The notes: generated by a model from the sequence alone, not told the origin. DNA of 56,917 nucleotides from Thermoplasma sp. Kam2015 (GCF_003205235.1 NZ_QJSM01000019.1:1-56917), one strand, 5' to 3'; shown: positions 1-9,606, counted from the stretch's first letter. Translations and numbers: made by a program.

Positions 1-255
1 TTTGGATGTATAAGAACATTTCACTTAATCTTTATATATGTATTATGAATAATATATTATTAAAATAAAAAATTCTGCACTGCAAGATACTCGCATCATG
101 CAAATTTCAGCCGCTTCAGATCGCTAAATGGTAAATTGTTCAATTCTGACGCTTCAATTCTCTTGCGAGGTGCAATCATAAACATAAAATTCAATGCCAG
201 GGAAATTTAATTATTCTGAAAAAATATATCTTATATCAATCGATCAATGGCCCTC

Positions 256-1422
256 TCATTCCACCATTTCCAAGGTTAATGTATGGGCCCCTCCACCGCC
301 ATGGCAGAGTGTAGCCAATCCAGTCTTCATATGCCTGTGCTTCAACGCATTTATCAATGTTACTATGATCCTGGCTCCGCTGTTTCCGATCGGATGCCCT
401 ATCGCAACTGCACCACCGTTCACATTGAATCTGTCATTATCTATCTTCAGTTCATTTCTGACTATGACCGAGGCTATGGAGAAGGCTTCGTTGTGTTCAA
501 CAAGGTCATAGTAATCTATGGTCTTATGCTGTTTTTCCAGCAGCTTTCTCGTTGCCGGTATGGGCGCTTCAACGAAATCAAGAGGATCGAGAGATGCCTG
601 TTCATATCCTGTGATCCTTGCCACTGGCTTAAGGCCATATTCGTTGATGGCCTTTTCAGAAGCTATCATGAGCGCAGATCCACCGTCCGAAAGCTGTGCA
701 GAATTACCGGCCGTTAATATCCCGTTTTTCTCAAATGCTGGAGGTAGTTTTGCGAGATCCTCCATGGTCGTCTTTCTTATGCCCTCATCACGATCCAAGT
801 TTTCAAACGGAACGATCTCGTCTGCAAATTCTCCAGATTCTGTCGCTCTGATGGCTCTTTCATAGCTCTGCACAGAGTATTCATCAGCCATCTCTCTTGT
901 TATGCCGAATTTTCTAGATGTTCGCTCAGCTGATACGCCCATATGTTCGAAATAGAAGGCATCCAGAAGGCCATCAACAAGCATGGCATCATCTATCTTG
1001 TAGTTCTTGTGAAGAAGATGCTTCGGTCCCCATCTGAGATCCGCAGGGAGAAGGAAGGGGGCATTGCTCATGCTCTCCATACCTCCAGCGATCACGAGAT
1101 CTCTTTCACCTAGGGCGATCTCCCTTGCCGCACTTTCCACTGCCAGCATACCCGATGCACATACAACATTGACAGTATATTTAAGGACAGAATTTGGGAG
1201 GCCTCCATGGAACGCGGCCTGGCCGGCTGGATTTTGCCCGTTTCCAGCTTGAATTACATTGCCCATTATTACTTCTTCCACCGATTTCGCATCTATGTGT
1301 GTTTCATCCATCACCGCCTTAATAGCTGCACCACCCAGCTGGGGGGCCTTTAACTTTGAAAAGGATCTTCCGAACTTGCCGATGGCAGTTCTCTTGGCAG
1401 CTACAATATATACATCTCTCAT
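256..1422 (-). CDS. acetyl-CoA C-acetyltransferase (thiolase)
   Basis: This 388-residue protein is a full-length thiolase, the enzyme that condenses two acetyl-CoA or cleaves 3-ketoacyl-CoA. The nucleophilic cysteine is C88 in NVVCASGML. The catalytic histidine is H343 in AIGHPIGNSG, and the second cysteine is C373 in ATLCHGGGG, so all three thiolase signatures are present. The close fit to the biosynthetic/degradative thiolase II type, rather than the short archaeal thiolase that works with HMG-CoA synthase, is an inference from the motifs. The ATG start lies downstream of an AT-rich intergenic region. The gene is transcribed away from the actin-like gene, and no operon partner is visible inside the window. 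Confidence 0.95.
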   Translation of the reverse strand: MRDVYIVAAKRTAIGKFGRSFSKLKAPQLGGAAIKAVMDETHIDAKSVEEVIMGNVIQAGNGQNPAGQAAFHGGLPNSVLKYTVNVVCASGMLAVESAAREIALGERDLVIAGGMESMSNAPFLLPADLRWGPKHLLHKNYKIDDAMLVDGLLDAFYFEHMGVSAERTSRKFGITREMADEYSVQSYERAIRATESGEFADEIVPFENLDRDEGIRKTTMEDLAKLPPAFEKNGILTAGNSAQLSDGGSALMIASEKAINEYGLKPVARITGYEQASLDPLDFVEAPIPATRKLLEKQHKTIDYYDLVEHNEAFSIASVIVRNELKIDNDRFNVNGGAVAIGHPIGNSGARIIVTLINALKHRHMKTGLATLCHGGGGAHTLTLEMVE

Positions 1423-1665
1423 ATTCTAAAATGACGAGGCAATTAATACATTTTTACTTTGCACATGCATGAATAGTTTTCCTTGGTCAAGTAGAGAATT
1501 GAACATTCCACTATATATCCCTGATGGCTGGTGGAAGATGATAAAAATTTCTACATGTAAAAAAATTAGAAAAGATCCGATATTTTTCTGATTATTTCGG
1601 CATTCTAATCGAATCAAAGTTTAAATCATGGACAATGTTAATAAGTTAATGTCAAAGGTGATGCC

Positions 1666-2646
1666 TTGGTAGTTGTAGGATTAGATGTAGGTTATGGCGA
1701 TACAAAGGTAATAGGAGTTGATGGTAAGAGGATACTGTTTCCTTCCAGATGGGCTGTGACGGAGACTGAAAGCTGGGGTATAGGAGGCAAGATACCGGTT
1801 CTTAGCACTGATGGGGGCCAGACGAAGTTCATATATGGCAAATATGCCAGTGGAAATAACATAAGGGTACCACAGGGTGATGGGAGGCTGGCCAGCAAAG
1901 AGGCCTTTCCCTTGATAGCCGCCGCACTCTGGGAAACGGGTATACACAACGATGGAAGCCCCGTGGATCTTGTAATAGGTAGCGGAACACCTCTCGGTAC
2001 GTTTGATCTGGAGGTCAAAGCGGCAAAAGAGGCACTGGAAAATAAGGTGCTTACGGTCACAGGACCAGAGGGTGAGGTCAGGCAATTCAACATAACCAGG
2101 CTTATAATGAGACCACAGGGAGTTGGTGCTGCCCTGTACCTGCTGAATCAGGGAATAATTGAACAGCAGCCAGGTTACGGAGTGGTGATCGATGTAGGAT
2201 CTAGGACTACTGATGTGCTGACGATAAACCTGATGGACATGGAGCCTGTGGTGGAGCTATCCTTCAGTCTACAGATAGGCGTTGGTGACGCGATTTCCGG
2301 CCTTTCAAGAAAGATAGCCAAGGAGACAGGATTCGTCGTCCCATTTGATCTGGCTCAGGAGGCACTTTCACACCCAGTCATGTTCAGGCAGAAGCAGGTC
2401 GGTGGTCCTGAGGTTTCCGGGCCAATATTGGAGGACCTTGCCAACAGAATCATAGAGAACATAAGACTGAACCTAAGGGGAGAGGTCGACCGTGTCACAT
2501 CGCTGATACCGGTTGGTGGAGGATCAAACCTGATAGGCGATCGCTTTGATGAGATCGCGCCAGGTACTTTGGTGAAGATAAAGCCCGAAGATCTGCAGTT
2601 TGCAAATGCACTTGGATATAGGGATGCGGCGGAAAGATCGATGTAG
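1666..2646 (+). CDS. actin-like ATPase (Ta0583-type, ParM-like)
   Basis: This 326-residue protein has the actin/Hsp70/ParM ATPase fold. Phosphate-1 is GLDVGYGDTK (residues 5-14), phosphate-2 is IDVGSRTTD (175-183) and the adenosine motif is IPVGGGSNLI (281-290). From memory it is nearly identical to Ta0583 of T. acidophilum, a crystallised actin homologue closer to bacterial ParM than to eukaryotic actin. The start is TTG at 1666, chosen because AAGGTGAT lies just upstream at ribosome-site distance and the product then begins directly with the first beta strand. A small RHH-like gene follows 7 bases downstream, so the two are probably co-transcribed. Its cellular role is not settled. Plasmid-type segregation or a cytoskeletal function are the main options. 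Confidence 0.95.
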   Translation: MVVVGLDVGYGDTKVIGVDGKRILFPSRWAVTETESWGIGGKIPVLSTDGGQTKFIYGKYASGNNIRVPQGDGRLASKEAFPLIAAALWETGIHNDGSPVDLVIGSGTPLGTFDLEVKAAKEALENKVLTVTGPEGEVRQFNITRLIMRPQGVGAALYLLNQGIIEQQPGYGVVIDVGSRTTDVLTINLMDMEPVVELSFSLQIGVGDAISGLSRKIAKETGFVVPFDLAQEALSHPVMFRQKQVGGPEVSGPILEDLANRIIENIRLNLRGEVDRVTSLIPVGGGSNLIGDRFDEIAPGTLVKIKPEDLQFANALGYRDAAERSM

Positions 2647-2653
2647 ATAATGC

Positions 2654-2962
2654 ATGACGATACGAATTGTCCTTGACCTTAGCGACGAGGAGAAAAAAAT
2701 AGTGGATCTCATAAGGATACAGGGGGAGACGTACGTAGATACCATCAAAAGAATAATAGAGGATTACTATGAATACCAACTGGTCAAGGACGCCGTGAAT
2801 AAAATTTACGACAAATTGGGCCTGTCCGAAAAGAAGGAAAAAACAGATGATCCACCACCAGAAATAAAGTCTAAGAAAAAGACTGAGATCAGTCAGGGGC
2901 ATCCCGTCAGTATGACCAAGGTGGAGGAACTTAAGAAAAATCTTGAAAGCAGATGGAAGTGA
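2654..2962 (+). CDS. small RHH-like protein, possible partner of the actin-like ATPase
   Basis: This 102-residue protein has no family I can name with certainty. Residues 1-45 read as a ribbon-helix-helix unit: a short strand with alternating hydrophobics (TIRIVLDL), a helix beginning at SDEEK, a turn at QGET and a second helix to about YEYQL. The second half is charged, with lysine-rich and PPP segments, and ends in a short amphipathic helix (KVEELKKNLESRWK). It starts 7 bases after the actin-like gene and is transcribed with it. In plasmid ParMRC systems the actin-like ParM is followed by an RHH DNA-binding ParR, and this gene occupies the same place. That functional pairing is an inference; the fold call rests on pattern only. 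Confidence 0.6.
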   Translation: MTIRIVLDLSDEEKKIVDLIRIQGETYVDTIKRIIEDYYEYQLVKDAVNKIYDKLGLSEKKEKTDDPPPEIKSKKKTEISQGHPVSMTKVEELKKNLESRWK

Positions 2963-3072
2963 GGCTTCAATTACAATTTTTTAATATACAGATCCAAATT
3001 CAGTTTCATCGTCTTTTATATACTTATCCTAAACGTTAACTTTAAGTTTAATGATATAATACCCGCCTGTAA

Positions 3073-3104
3073 TCATGCTTATGTATTAAATATCATAAGC
3101 ATGA
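3073..3104. promoter_or_regulatory. perfect 11-bp inverted repeat around a TATA-like loop
   Basis: The arms TCATGCTTATG (3073-3083) and CATAAGCATGA (3094-3104) are perfect reverse complements separated by TATTAAATAT. The loop itself resembles an archaeal TATA box, and it lies about 50 bases before the DsrE-like start codon. This would put transcription start near 3115-3120. A dimeric repressor bound to both arms would cover the TATA box. The repeat is directly visible; the operator role is inferred. Confidence 0.6.
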
Positions 3105-3142
3105 ATATATGAGAATAATGTAAGATATGTGATGGTGGTAAT

Positions 3143-3490
3143 ATGGCGAAGATGCTAGTAATGGTGATCACTGGAAAAGAGAACATAAACACGGAAATGG
3201 TAGCATTCAATTTTGCCATAAATTCAGTCCAGAATGCACATGCACAGGTCGAAATGCTATTTCTTGGGCGCGGTGTGGAAGCCGTACTCAAGAATCAGAA
3301 CAATTCAGATACATTCCTGGCGCAGGCTCAGAAAGCAAGATCGCTGAACATACGGCTAACAGTATGCAGCGTTAGTATGAAATCTCTGGGCATAACGGAT
3401 GAAATGATATTTGAAGGCCTAGATAAGGTTATGGGTGGAGTCGAAACGGCTGCTCGTATCGATGAAGGATACCAGGTGATAACTTTCTAA
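3143..3490 (+). CDS. DsrE/DsrF-like sulfur-relay protein
   Basis: This 115-residue protein looks like a DsrE/F/peroxiredoxin-like small alpha/beta protein. It opens with KMLVMVITGKEN, has the helix NFAINSVQNAHAQVEMLFLG typical of the family, and carries a single cysteine in RLTVCSVSM, the position often used for persulfide transfer. A GGTGGT ribosome site precedes the ATG. It is followed within a few bases by a TSUP-family anion exporter, which suggests joint handling of reduced sulfur or sulfite. The promoter contains a perfect inverted repeat. The family call is good; the substrate is unknown. Confidence 0.75.
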   Translation: MAKMLVMVITGKENINTEMVAFNFAINSVQNAHAQVEMLFLGRGVEAVLKNQNNSDTFLAQAQKARSLNIRLTVCSVSMKSLGITDEMIFEGLDKVMGGVETAARIDEGYQVITF

Positions 3491-3494
3491 GTTG

Positions 3495-4331
3495 ATGGAA
3501 ATGGACATAACACTGCTTCAATATATTTTCTCAATAATATCCGGCGTTATAGTCGGTTTTTCTCTCGGCCTGATCGGAGGCGGCGGATCAATACTGGCCA
3601 TTCCGCTCCTGATATACTTCGTAGGAATAAGGAATCCGCATCTAGTGATCGGTACGACGGCACTTGCCGTGGGTATAAATGCACTAATAAATGTATACAG
3701 TCATTTCAAGAAGAAGAACGTCAATCTCAGGACAGGGGCGATATTCACAGTATTCGGCGTTATCGGCGTCTTGATAGGTACTACGCTCGGGCTAATCACA
3801 CCCGGCGGAAAGTTGTTGTTTCTCTTCTCATTTCTAATGATGATCATTGGAGCATACATGTTTGTAACCAAATGCAGGACATGCAAGAATTACGACGCTA
3901 TACCAGGCAACGATCCAAAGGGTAAGGAAGATCCGCCTGACCCACCAAAGAAAAGTTTCTGGCAGAGAGCAAAGCTGGAGATATTTGGAGTACTTGCGGG
4001 TTTTGCCTCAGGCTACTTCGGGATAGGCGGTGGATTCCTGATCGTTCCCGCTCTTCTTTATTCCGCCGATATAACTATGAATCTAGCTGTAGGCACCTCA
4101 CTTCTTTCTGTTGGTACGTTTGGACTTGTCACAGCGTTGAGATATGGAATAGCAGGCAAGGTTTTGATATCCATAGCCCTTCTGTATGTCCTTGGAGGAA
4201 TTTTCGGAGGATACGCTGGTGCTAGAGTTTCAACTACAATGAAAAGGTCTACTCTTCGAAAATTCTTCTCTCTGATAATAATCATCGTGGGAATATACAT
4301 GGCTATAGAGTCCTACAGAGCCATGCTGTGA
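3495..4331 (+). CDS. TSUP family (TauE/SafE) sulfite/sulfonate exporter-like permease
   Basis: This protein of about 278 residues has around eight membrane segments and the two internally repeated glycine-rich signatures of TSUP permeases (GLIGGGGSILAIPLL near the N-terminus, GYFGIGGGFLIVPALL in the second half). The cytoplasmic loop between the halves contains CRTC and a proline-rich charged stretch, a possible metal- or persulfide-binding site. The start is taken as ATG 3495, with TTG 3492 as an alternative; AGGTGAT inside the end of the preceding gene can serve as ribosome site. It directly follows the DsrE-like gene. Export of sulfite, thiosulfate or a sulfonate is likely, but the substrate cannot be read from sequence. 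Confidence 0.88.
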   Translation: MEMDITLLQYIFSIISGVIVGFSLGLIGGGGSILAIPLLIYFVGIRNPHLVIGTTALAVGINALINVYSHFKKKNVNLRTGAIFTVFGVIGVLIGTTLGLITPGGKLLFLFSFLMMIIGAYMFVTKCRTCKNYDAIPGNDPKGKEDPPDPPKKSFWQRAKLEIFGVLAGFASGYFGIGGGFLIVPALLYSADITMNLAVGTSLLSVGTFGLVTALRYGIAGKVLISIALLYVLGGIFGGYAGARVSTTMKRSTLRKFFSLIIIIVGIYMAIESYRAML

Positions 4332-4530
4332 TATTATTCCCATCTTTCATATTTTTCAATTTTTGGTCATAGGTCAAAGTAAGTGTACTAACTTTTATGT
4401 ACGGCGCATATGCCGATTGGCCTATTCAGGGGTTTATTTCAACAATTATCCACAAAGTGTACAGATGAAATGAGTTTAAATGCCACTCAAGTTTTTATAA
4501 GATTATAACCTATAGTTTAGACCAAATAAG

Positions 4531-7500
4531 ATGGAATCAGAAACAAGACTATTCAGGATAGAGGAATTTTTCCCGTTCCTTGACAGCCATGTATCGAGAT
4601 GGTTCAATAATAATTATTCATCCTTAACTGAGCCTCAGAGATACGCCATTCCGTTGATACATGCTGGAAAAAATGTGCTGGTCTCAAGCCCGACAGGAAC
4701 GGGGAAGACCATGACAGCCTTCCTCACCATCATAAATGAACTCGTCACTCTTGCTAAGGAGGGTCGTCTTGAGGATCGTGTATACTGTGTGTATATAAGC
4801 CCACTGAAGGCTCTTGCCAATGATATTAACAAGAATCTGAAATTCCCTCTTGACGGTATCTATTCTATAATGGAATCTGATGGTATGAAGATACCTAAGA
4901 TAAGAATATCCGTAAGATCAGGTGATACCTCTGAAAGCGAAAGACAGAAGATGGTGAGGAAACCGCCTCATATACTCATAACTACTCCAGAGTCTTTCTC
5001 ACTTGCGCTTTCATCTCCGCGAATGAGAGAAAACCTCAGAAACGTCAGATACGTGATAATCGATGAGATTCACGAGATTTCTTCCACAAAGCGAGGAAGC
5101 CTCCTCTCCGCGAATCTGGAGAGATTGAATGCCATTTCTCCGGAAATGCTTAGGATAGGACTCTCGGCAACGCAGTCGCCCATAGAGGAGATAGCTAAGT
5201 ATCTTGTTGGTTTTGATGGGGGAAAAACCAGGCCGTGCGAGATTGTAGAGGTCAGAGGGGAGAAACACCTTGATCTCAGGACAATAACGCCAGTACCAGA
5301 TCTGACAAGAGTGAGTTTTGAGGTTGCCAACGATAGGATGTACGATATAATCGCGGATCTGGTTAAACAATACAGAACAACCCTCATATTTACAAACACT
5401 AGGAGCGGAACTGAACATGTTGCTATGCGCCTGAAGAGCAGAGGGATAGAGAGCCTTGAGGCTCATCATTCATCTATGGGCAAGGATCAGAGGCTCGAGG
5501 TGGAAAATAAACTTAAGAACGGCGAGTTGAAATGCGTGATAACTTCCACATCGCTTGAGCTCGGCATAGACATAGGTTTCATCGATCTTGTTATACAGAT
5601 CGGAAGCCCAAAATCTGTTAGCAAGGGGCTTCAGAGGATCGGGAGATCAGGACATGGCATCGATGAGCTTTCAAAGGGCATCTTTATAGTATTCACGCTT
5701 GACGATCTGGTAGAATGCGCAGTTCTAACGAAGGCAGCATACAGTCGCCAGATAGATAGGGTGGATATACCTAAGAATCCGCTGGATGTGCTTGCCCAGA
5801 TAATCGTCGGCATGTCTCTGGAGAGGGTATGGCGTATAGAGGAAGCTTTCGATCTTATCAGAAATTCATATACGTTCCATGATCTGAGCTTTGAAGAGTT
5901 CATGATGACCATGGATTATCTATCAGGTGAACTTGAAAGTCTTTCGATATATCCAAAAATATGGGTTGACAGAGAGGCAGGCACATTCGGTAAGAAGAGA
6001 AGCACCAGAATGATCTATTTCATGAACGTGGGCACCATCCCTGATGAAGCCAATTATAAAGCTATAAATGAAAAGGGAAAGAACGTTGGTGAACTGAGTG
6101 ATAAGTTCGTTGAGAGGCTAAAGGCAGGTGATGTCTTTGTACTTGGCGCAAGAACCTATCTGTTCGAAAAAACTGTGAGAAACAGAGTATACGTCAGATC
6201 TGTAACAGGTATGAAACCAACCGTACCTTCCTGGACGGGCGAGATGCTGCCAAGAAGCTATGATCTTGGCGTTATGATAGGTGAGTTCAGAAAGAAGATA
6301 GCGGCGATGATCGAATCTGGGCAGGACCCAACAGATATGCTCATCACGGAATACCATGTGGATGAAAATGGGGCAAGGAGCATCATATCCTATATCAAAG
6401 CGCAGATGAACTATGGTATACCAACGGAGGATCACTGTCTTATAGAGGGATATAAGGAATCAGACGACGTATATGGTCTCATATTCCATGTACCTCTTGG
6501 TAGAAAGGTTAACGATGCACTCTCGAGATCCTATGCACTGGCCATATCAAATAGGTACGGTTCCAATACACGCATCACGATAACGGATGATGGCTTCATC
6601 ATCTATGTAGAGAGGAAGATACCTATAGAGGAGGCAGTCAAGAGTGTAAAGTCAACCAATTTTAGGGATCTGGTACGTAGATCCATAGCAAATACTGAGC
6701 TATTCAAGCAGCGTTTCAGGCACTGTGCAGCGAGGTCTTTGATGGTCCTTCGTTCTTATAAGGGATACGATATATCGGTGGCTAGGCAGCAACTGAGAAG
6801 TGATAGACTGCTCAATGAACTTCAGAAGCATGAGGATTTTTCCATAATACGTGAGACATACAGAGAGATAATGGAGGATCTGATGGATGTGCCCAGAGCC
6901 GAGCAGTACGTTAGATCTGTTATGGACGCACATTCGTATTCTGTGAGAGGTTATTCCACGGAATCTAGTCCATTCTCATACGGGATGATAATGGCGGGAT
7001 CGTCTGATATAGTGATGATGGAAGACAGATCCAAGATGCTCAGGGATCTGCAGAGCAGGATGCTTGAGAAGATATACGGTGGTGAGTCGATCCACTTCAT
7101 ATTCGAGAATCAGAAGGATGTGGACGACTATTTCAGAAAGAAGATCCCGCGTGTGCACGATGAGGAATCGCTGATCAGATTTGCAAATCACTTTCCATAC
7201 ATTGACATCATCAAGGATCGTTTCAATTCGCCCTACCAATATGCCGATGCTGAGATAAAAGAGATCATAGAGAAGGCTGTCGAGGATGGTAAGATCATAT
7301 CCGCCTATGTTAGGGGTCTCGTATGGACCTCGTATGAATATTACCCTATGCTATGGACGCTGTTCAGAAAAAAAATAGATCTAAAGGATGAGGATGAGAG
7401 GATTCTGGAAAGCTGTGATGGTAAATCCTTCTCTGATCTGAGATCAGAACTCGGTATAGACGATACCACTCTCAAAAATGCCATTCAGAAGCTTGAATCT

Positions 7501-9606
7501 GCGTATCTAATCATTAGAAAGTCAAAGAATGGCCTAACGATATTCTTCAAGAATAGACGAGATTTCTCTGTGGACGCTCTAACAGCTTCCAGGCGTCTGA
7601 TAGAGATAACCCTATCTGCCTATGGTCCGATGACCCTGGACGAGATTGAGATAAAGTTGCCGATCGGAAGAGAAACGTTAAGATCAATACTTGATAGCAT
7701 GGTCGCAAATGGCACCGCCATATACGATTACATAACGCCTGTTTATAGCAAACAGTACATGCTTGTTTCTGATCTTAAGGCGCTGAAGAATGTTGAAGAC
7801 ATAACAAGACTCAGACTTTCTAGAATAACGAAGAAGGTTAAAGATCCCAGGGAATACTTTGACGTTTATGGTTTCGCATTTGATGTGGAGAATATAAACG
7901 CTCGTCTGATCGATGGAAGATTAGACAGTTTTGACGATCTGATAAAGGATGGTTATATTATCCGGGGGCACTTTATAAAGAACAAGATCACTTACTCAGC
8001 CAGATGGTTCATAGACATGATGTTCAGCCTCAGAGATCATACACTTAGCAACGAGGAGAAAGTTGTAATGGATGCAGTGGATGAGGGAATAACAAGCGAG
8101 AAGATCATAGCAGAGAGAACAGGTCTGGACAAAAAGATCGTCAGGCAGATACTGCGATCGCTGGAATACAAGATCATGGTTTCCAGGGATGGGGACTCTG
8201 TCTTGAAGATATCTCCGAAGGACATCGGTTATGATAATGCGCTGCGCATGCTCATCGATAAATTTGGGCCGATAACTCAGGATGAAATACGCAAGTTCTT
8301 CTGGTTTAATCCAGACATGCGTTCCATAACGGTGAACAGCACATTTTTCAAGGGGGATCTTTACTATTACACTGAAAGATCTGATGAAATATCTGGAGTC
8401 TCGGTGACCACGGTCATAGATCCGGTGATGATTTATCTGCAGATATATGTTGAAAACATAGATTACAACAGATTGCTCATCGTTGATGGAGAAGAGATAG
8501 CAACTTTCTACCTGGAAGAGAAAGACGGGATCAAATGGATAAGCGATCTGTCAACCGGTGGGAAATATGATGATGCCGTGAGATACGTTATGGATTATCA
8601 TAAAGAGGGGTGGCTCGTGATAATACCACCAAACGGCATTTCCGGAGATGGCAATCTGGATATAGTGACTAGGCCAAAAGGTTTCATTATAAATTACGAT
8701 GAATCGGAGATCCTTTCAACAGCCGTAAGAATGATGAAAAAGAAGATCAAGAAGGCAAATCTCTACGAATCATTTTCAGACATATACTTTGGAATTAGGG
8801 ATTCAATAGAATCTCAGAGGTATGGGATTTCTGAGATGAATCTGCAGAACTATTTTGAGTCATCACTTCTGTACCAGTTCAATGGGCCGTTCAACCGCAC
8901 TGCAATGGCCACAAGGGAAATAATATCAATCTACAGGTCGCTGACTGATCGCAAGATGACGAGCGAGGAAGAGTCTGTTATAAGATCGATCATGATGCTC
9001 GAGGAAGCCACTGAAAGACAGATAATGAGCAGTACTGAGATGGATGCCAGAACGCTGAAGAAGGTTATGGATCTCCTTTACGAACGCAGATATATCGCAA
9101 AGAACTATGAGAGAAAATTCGTAGCTATAGCCCAGAGATACACCCCGGACGAAGCAGCAGCATTGCTTGCTGATCAGGTTCTGAAGGATTTCGGTATGAT
9201 GACGCCTACAAGATTTGCACAGATGACGGACATGGATGTGAACAGATCTCTCAATCTCTTGGATCATGTGGAAGGCTCATCAAGGTTCTTCAACATAAAG
9301 ACGAAGGAGCTTTATATCAGCAGATTAAATTTAGCCGAGTCATCCCCCATGAATGGAGGAGAAGAGGCCATATTTTCTGCAAAGGACATACTTGCGCTTG
9401 CATATGCTGATTATTTCAAAATGATCTTCGGAAATGGCTTTGATATGTTCTATTTTGATGGTAAAACGTTTTCTGCAGCTCTTTCTGTTCAGCGAACAGT
9501 GAGACATCTTCGGCTTAAAAAATTCGAGGGCGATTCTAACGCATTGCCAATGATAGCTGAAAAGCTGAGGGAGATGGGGTACCTCCTTTCGACACAGAGG
9601 TTATGA
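4531..9606 (+). CDS. lhr: very long Lhr-type superfamily 2 helicase
   Basis: This 1691-residue protein begins with a complete SF2 helicase core. It shows Walker A SPTGTGKT (53-60), DEIH (178-181), GLSATQS (210-216), TSTSLELGIDIG (338-349) and QRIGRSGHG (368-376), the last being the Lhr/Ski2-type motif VI. Lhr proteins unwind RNA:DNA or DNA and are linked to DNA repair. The core is followed by more than 1200 residues, much longer than the roughly 850-950 residues usual for archaeal Lhr-core proteins. The extension contains several stretches that look like winged-helix repeats (for example TSEKIIAERTGLDKKIVRQILRS near residue 1190). No zinc-binding cysteine cluster is seen. The gene stands alone with its own AT-rich upstream region. 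Confidence 0.9.
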   Translation: MESETRLFRIEEFFPFLDSHVSRWFNNNYSSLTEPQRYAIPLIHAGKNVLVSSPTGTGKTMTAFLTIINELVTLAKEGRLEDRVYCVYISPLKALANDINKNLKFPLDGIYSIMESDGMKIPKIRISVRSGDTSESERQKMVRKPPHILITTPESFSLALSSPRMRENLRNVRYVIIDEIHEISSTKRGSLLSANLERLNAISPEMLRIGLSATQSPIEEIAKYLVGFDGGKTRPCEIVEVRGEKHLDLRTITPVPDLTRVSFEVANDRMYDIIADLVKQYRTTLIFTNTRSGTEHVAMRLKSRGIESLEAHHSSMGKDQRLEVENKLKNGELKCVITSTSLELGIDIGFIDLVIQIGSPKSVSKGLQRIGRSGHGIDELSKGIFIVFTLDDLVECAVLTKAAYSRQIDRVDIPKNPLDVLAQIIVGMSLERVWRIEEAFDLIRNSYTFHDLSFEEFMMTMDYLSGELESLSIYPKIWVDREAGTFGKKRSTRMIYFMNVGTIPDEANYKAINEKGKNVGELSDKFVERLKAGDVFVLGARTYLFEKTVRNRVYVRSVTGMKPTVPSWTGEMLPRSYDLGVMIGEFRKKIAAMIESGQDPTDMLITEYHVDENGARSIISYIKAQMNYGIPTEDHCLIEGYKESDDVYGLIFHVPLGRKVNDALSRSYALAISNRYGSNTRITITDDGFIIYVERKIPIEEAVKSVKSTNFRDLVRRSIANTELFKQRFRHCAARSLMVLRSYKGYDISVARQQLRSDRLLNELQKHEDFSIIRETYREIMEDLMDVPRAEQYVRSVMDAHSYSVRGYSTESSPFSYGMIMAGSSDIVMMEDRSKMLRDLQSRMLEKIYGGESIHFIFENQKDVDDYFRKKIPRVHDEESLIRFANHFPYIDIIKDRFNSPYQYADAEIKEIIEKAVEDGKIISAYVRGLVWTSYEYYPMLWTLFRKKIDLKDEDERILESCDGKSFSDLRSELGIDDTTLKNAIQKLESAYLIIRKSKNGLTIFFKNRRDFSVDALTASRRLIEITLSAYGPMTLDEIEIKLPIGRETLRSILDSMVANGTAIYDYITPVYSKQYMLVSDLKALKNVEDITRLRLSRITKKVKDPREYFDVYGFAFDVENINARLIDGRLDSFDDLIKDGYIIRGHFIKNKITYSARWFIDMMFSLRDHTLSNEEKVVMDAVDEGITSEKIIAERTGLDKKIVRQILRSLEYKIMVSRDGDSVLKISPKDIGYDNALRMLIDKFGPITQDEIRKFFWFNPDMRSITVNSTFFKGDLYYYTERSDEISGVSVTTVIDPVMIYLQIYVENIDYNRLLIVDGEEIATFYLEEKDGIKWISDLSTGGKYDDAVRYVMDYHKEGWLVIIPPNGISGDGNLDIVTRPKGFIINYDESEILSTAVRMMKKKIKKANLYESFSDIYFGIRDSIESQRYGISEMNLQNYFESSLLYQFNGPFNRTAMATREIISIYRSLTDRKMTSEEESVIRSIMMLEEATERQIMSSTEMDARTLKKVMDLLYERRYIAKNYERKFVAIAQRYTPDEAAALLADQVLKDFGMMTPTRFAQMTDMDVNRSLNLLDHVEGSSRFFNIKTKELYISRLNLAESSPMNGGEEAIFSAKDILALAYADYFKMIFGNGFDMFYFDGKTFSAALSVQRTVRHLRLKKFEGDSNALPMIAEKLREMGYLLSTQRL

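Noticed and set aside
194-865. Several plus-strand frames of 105-144 residues across the thiolase gene
   Set aside because: They lie opposite the thiolase, which has all catalytic motifs; their translations are low-complexity and show no family features.
1426-1617. 63-residue minus-strand frame before the thiolase
   Set aside because: AT-rich intergenic sequence, no ribosome site, lies between the divergent starts of thiolase and the actin-like gene where promoters are expected.
5011-5469. 152-residue minus-strand frame inside the helicase gene
   Set aside because: Antisense to conserved helicase motifs, no ribosome site, no protein-like pattern.
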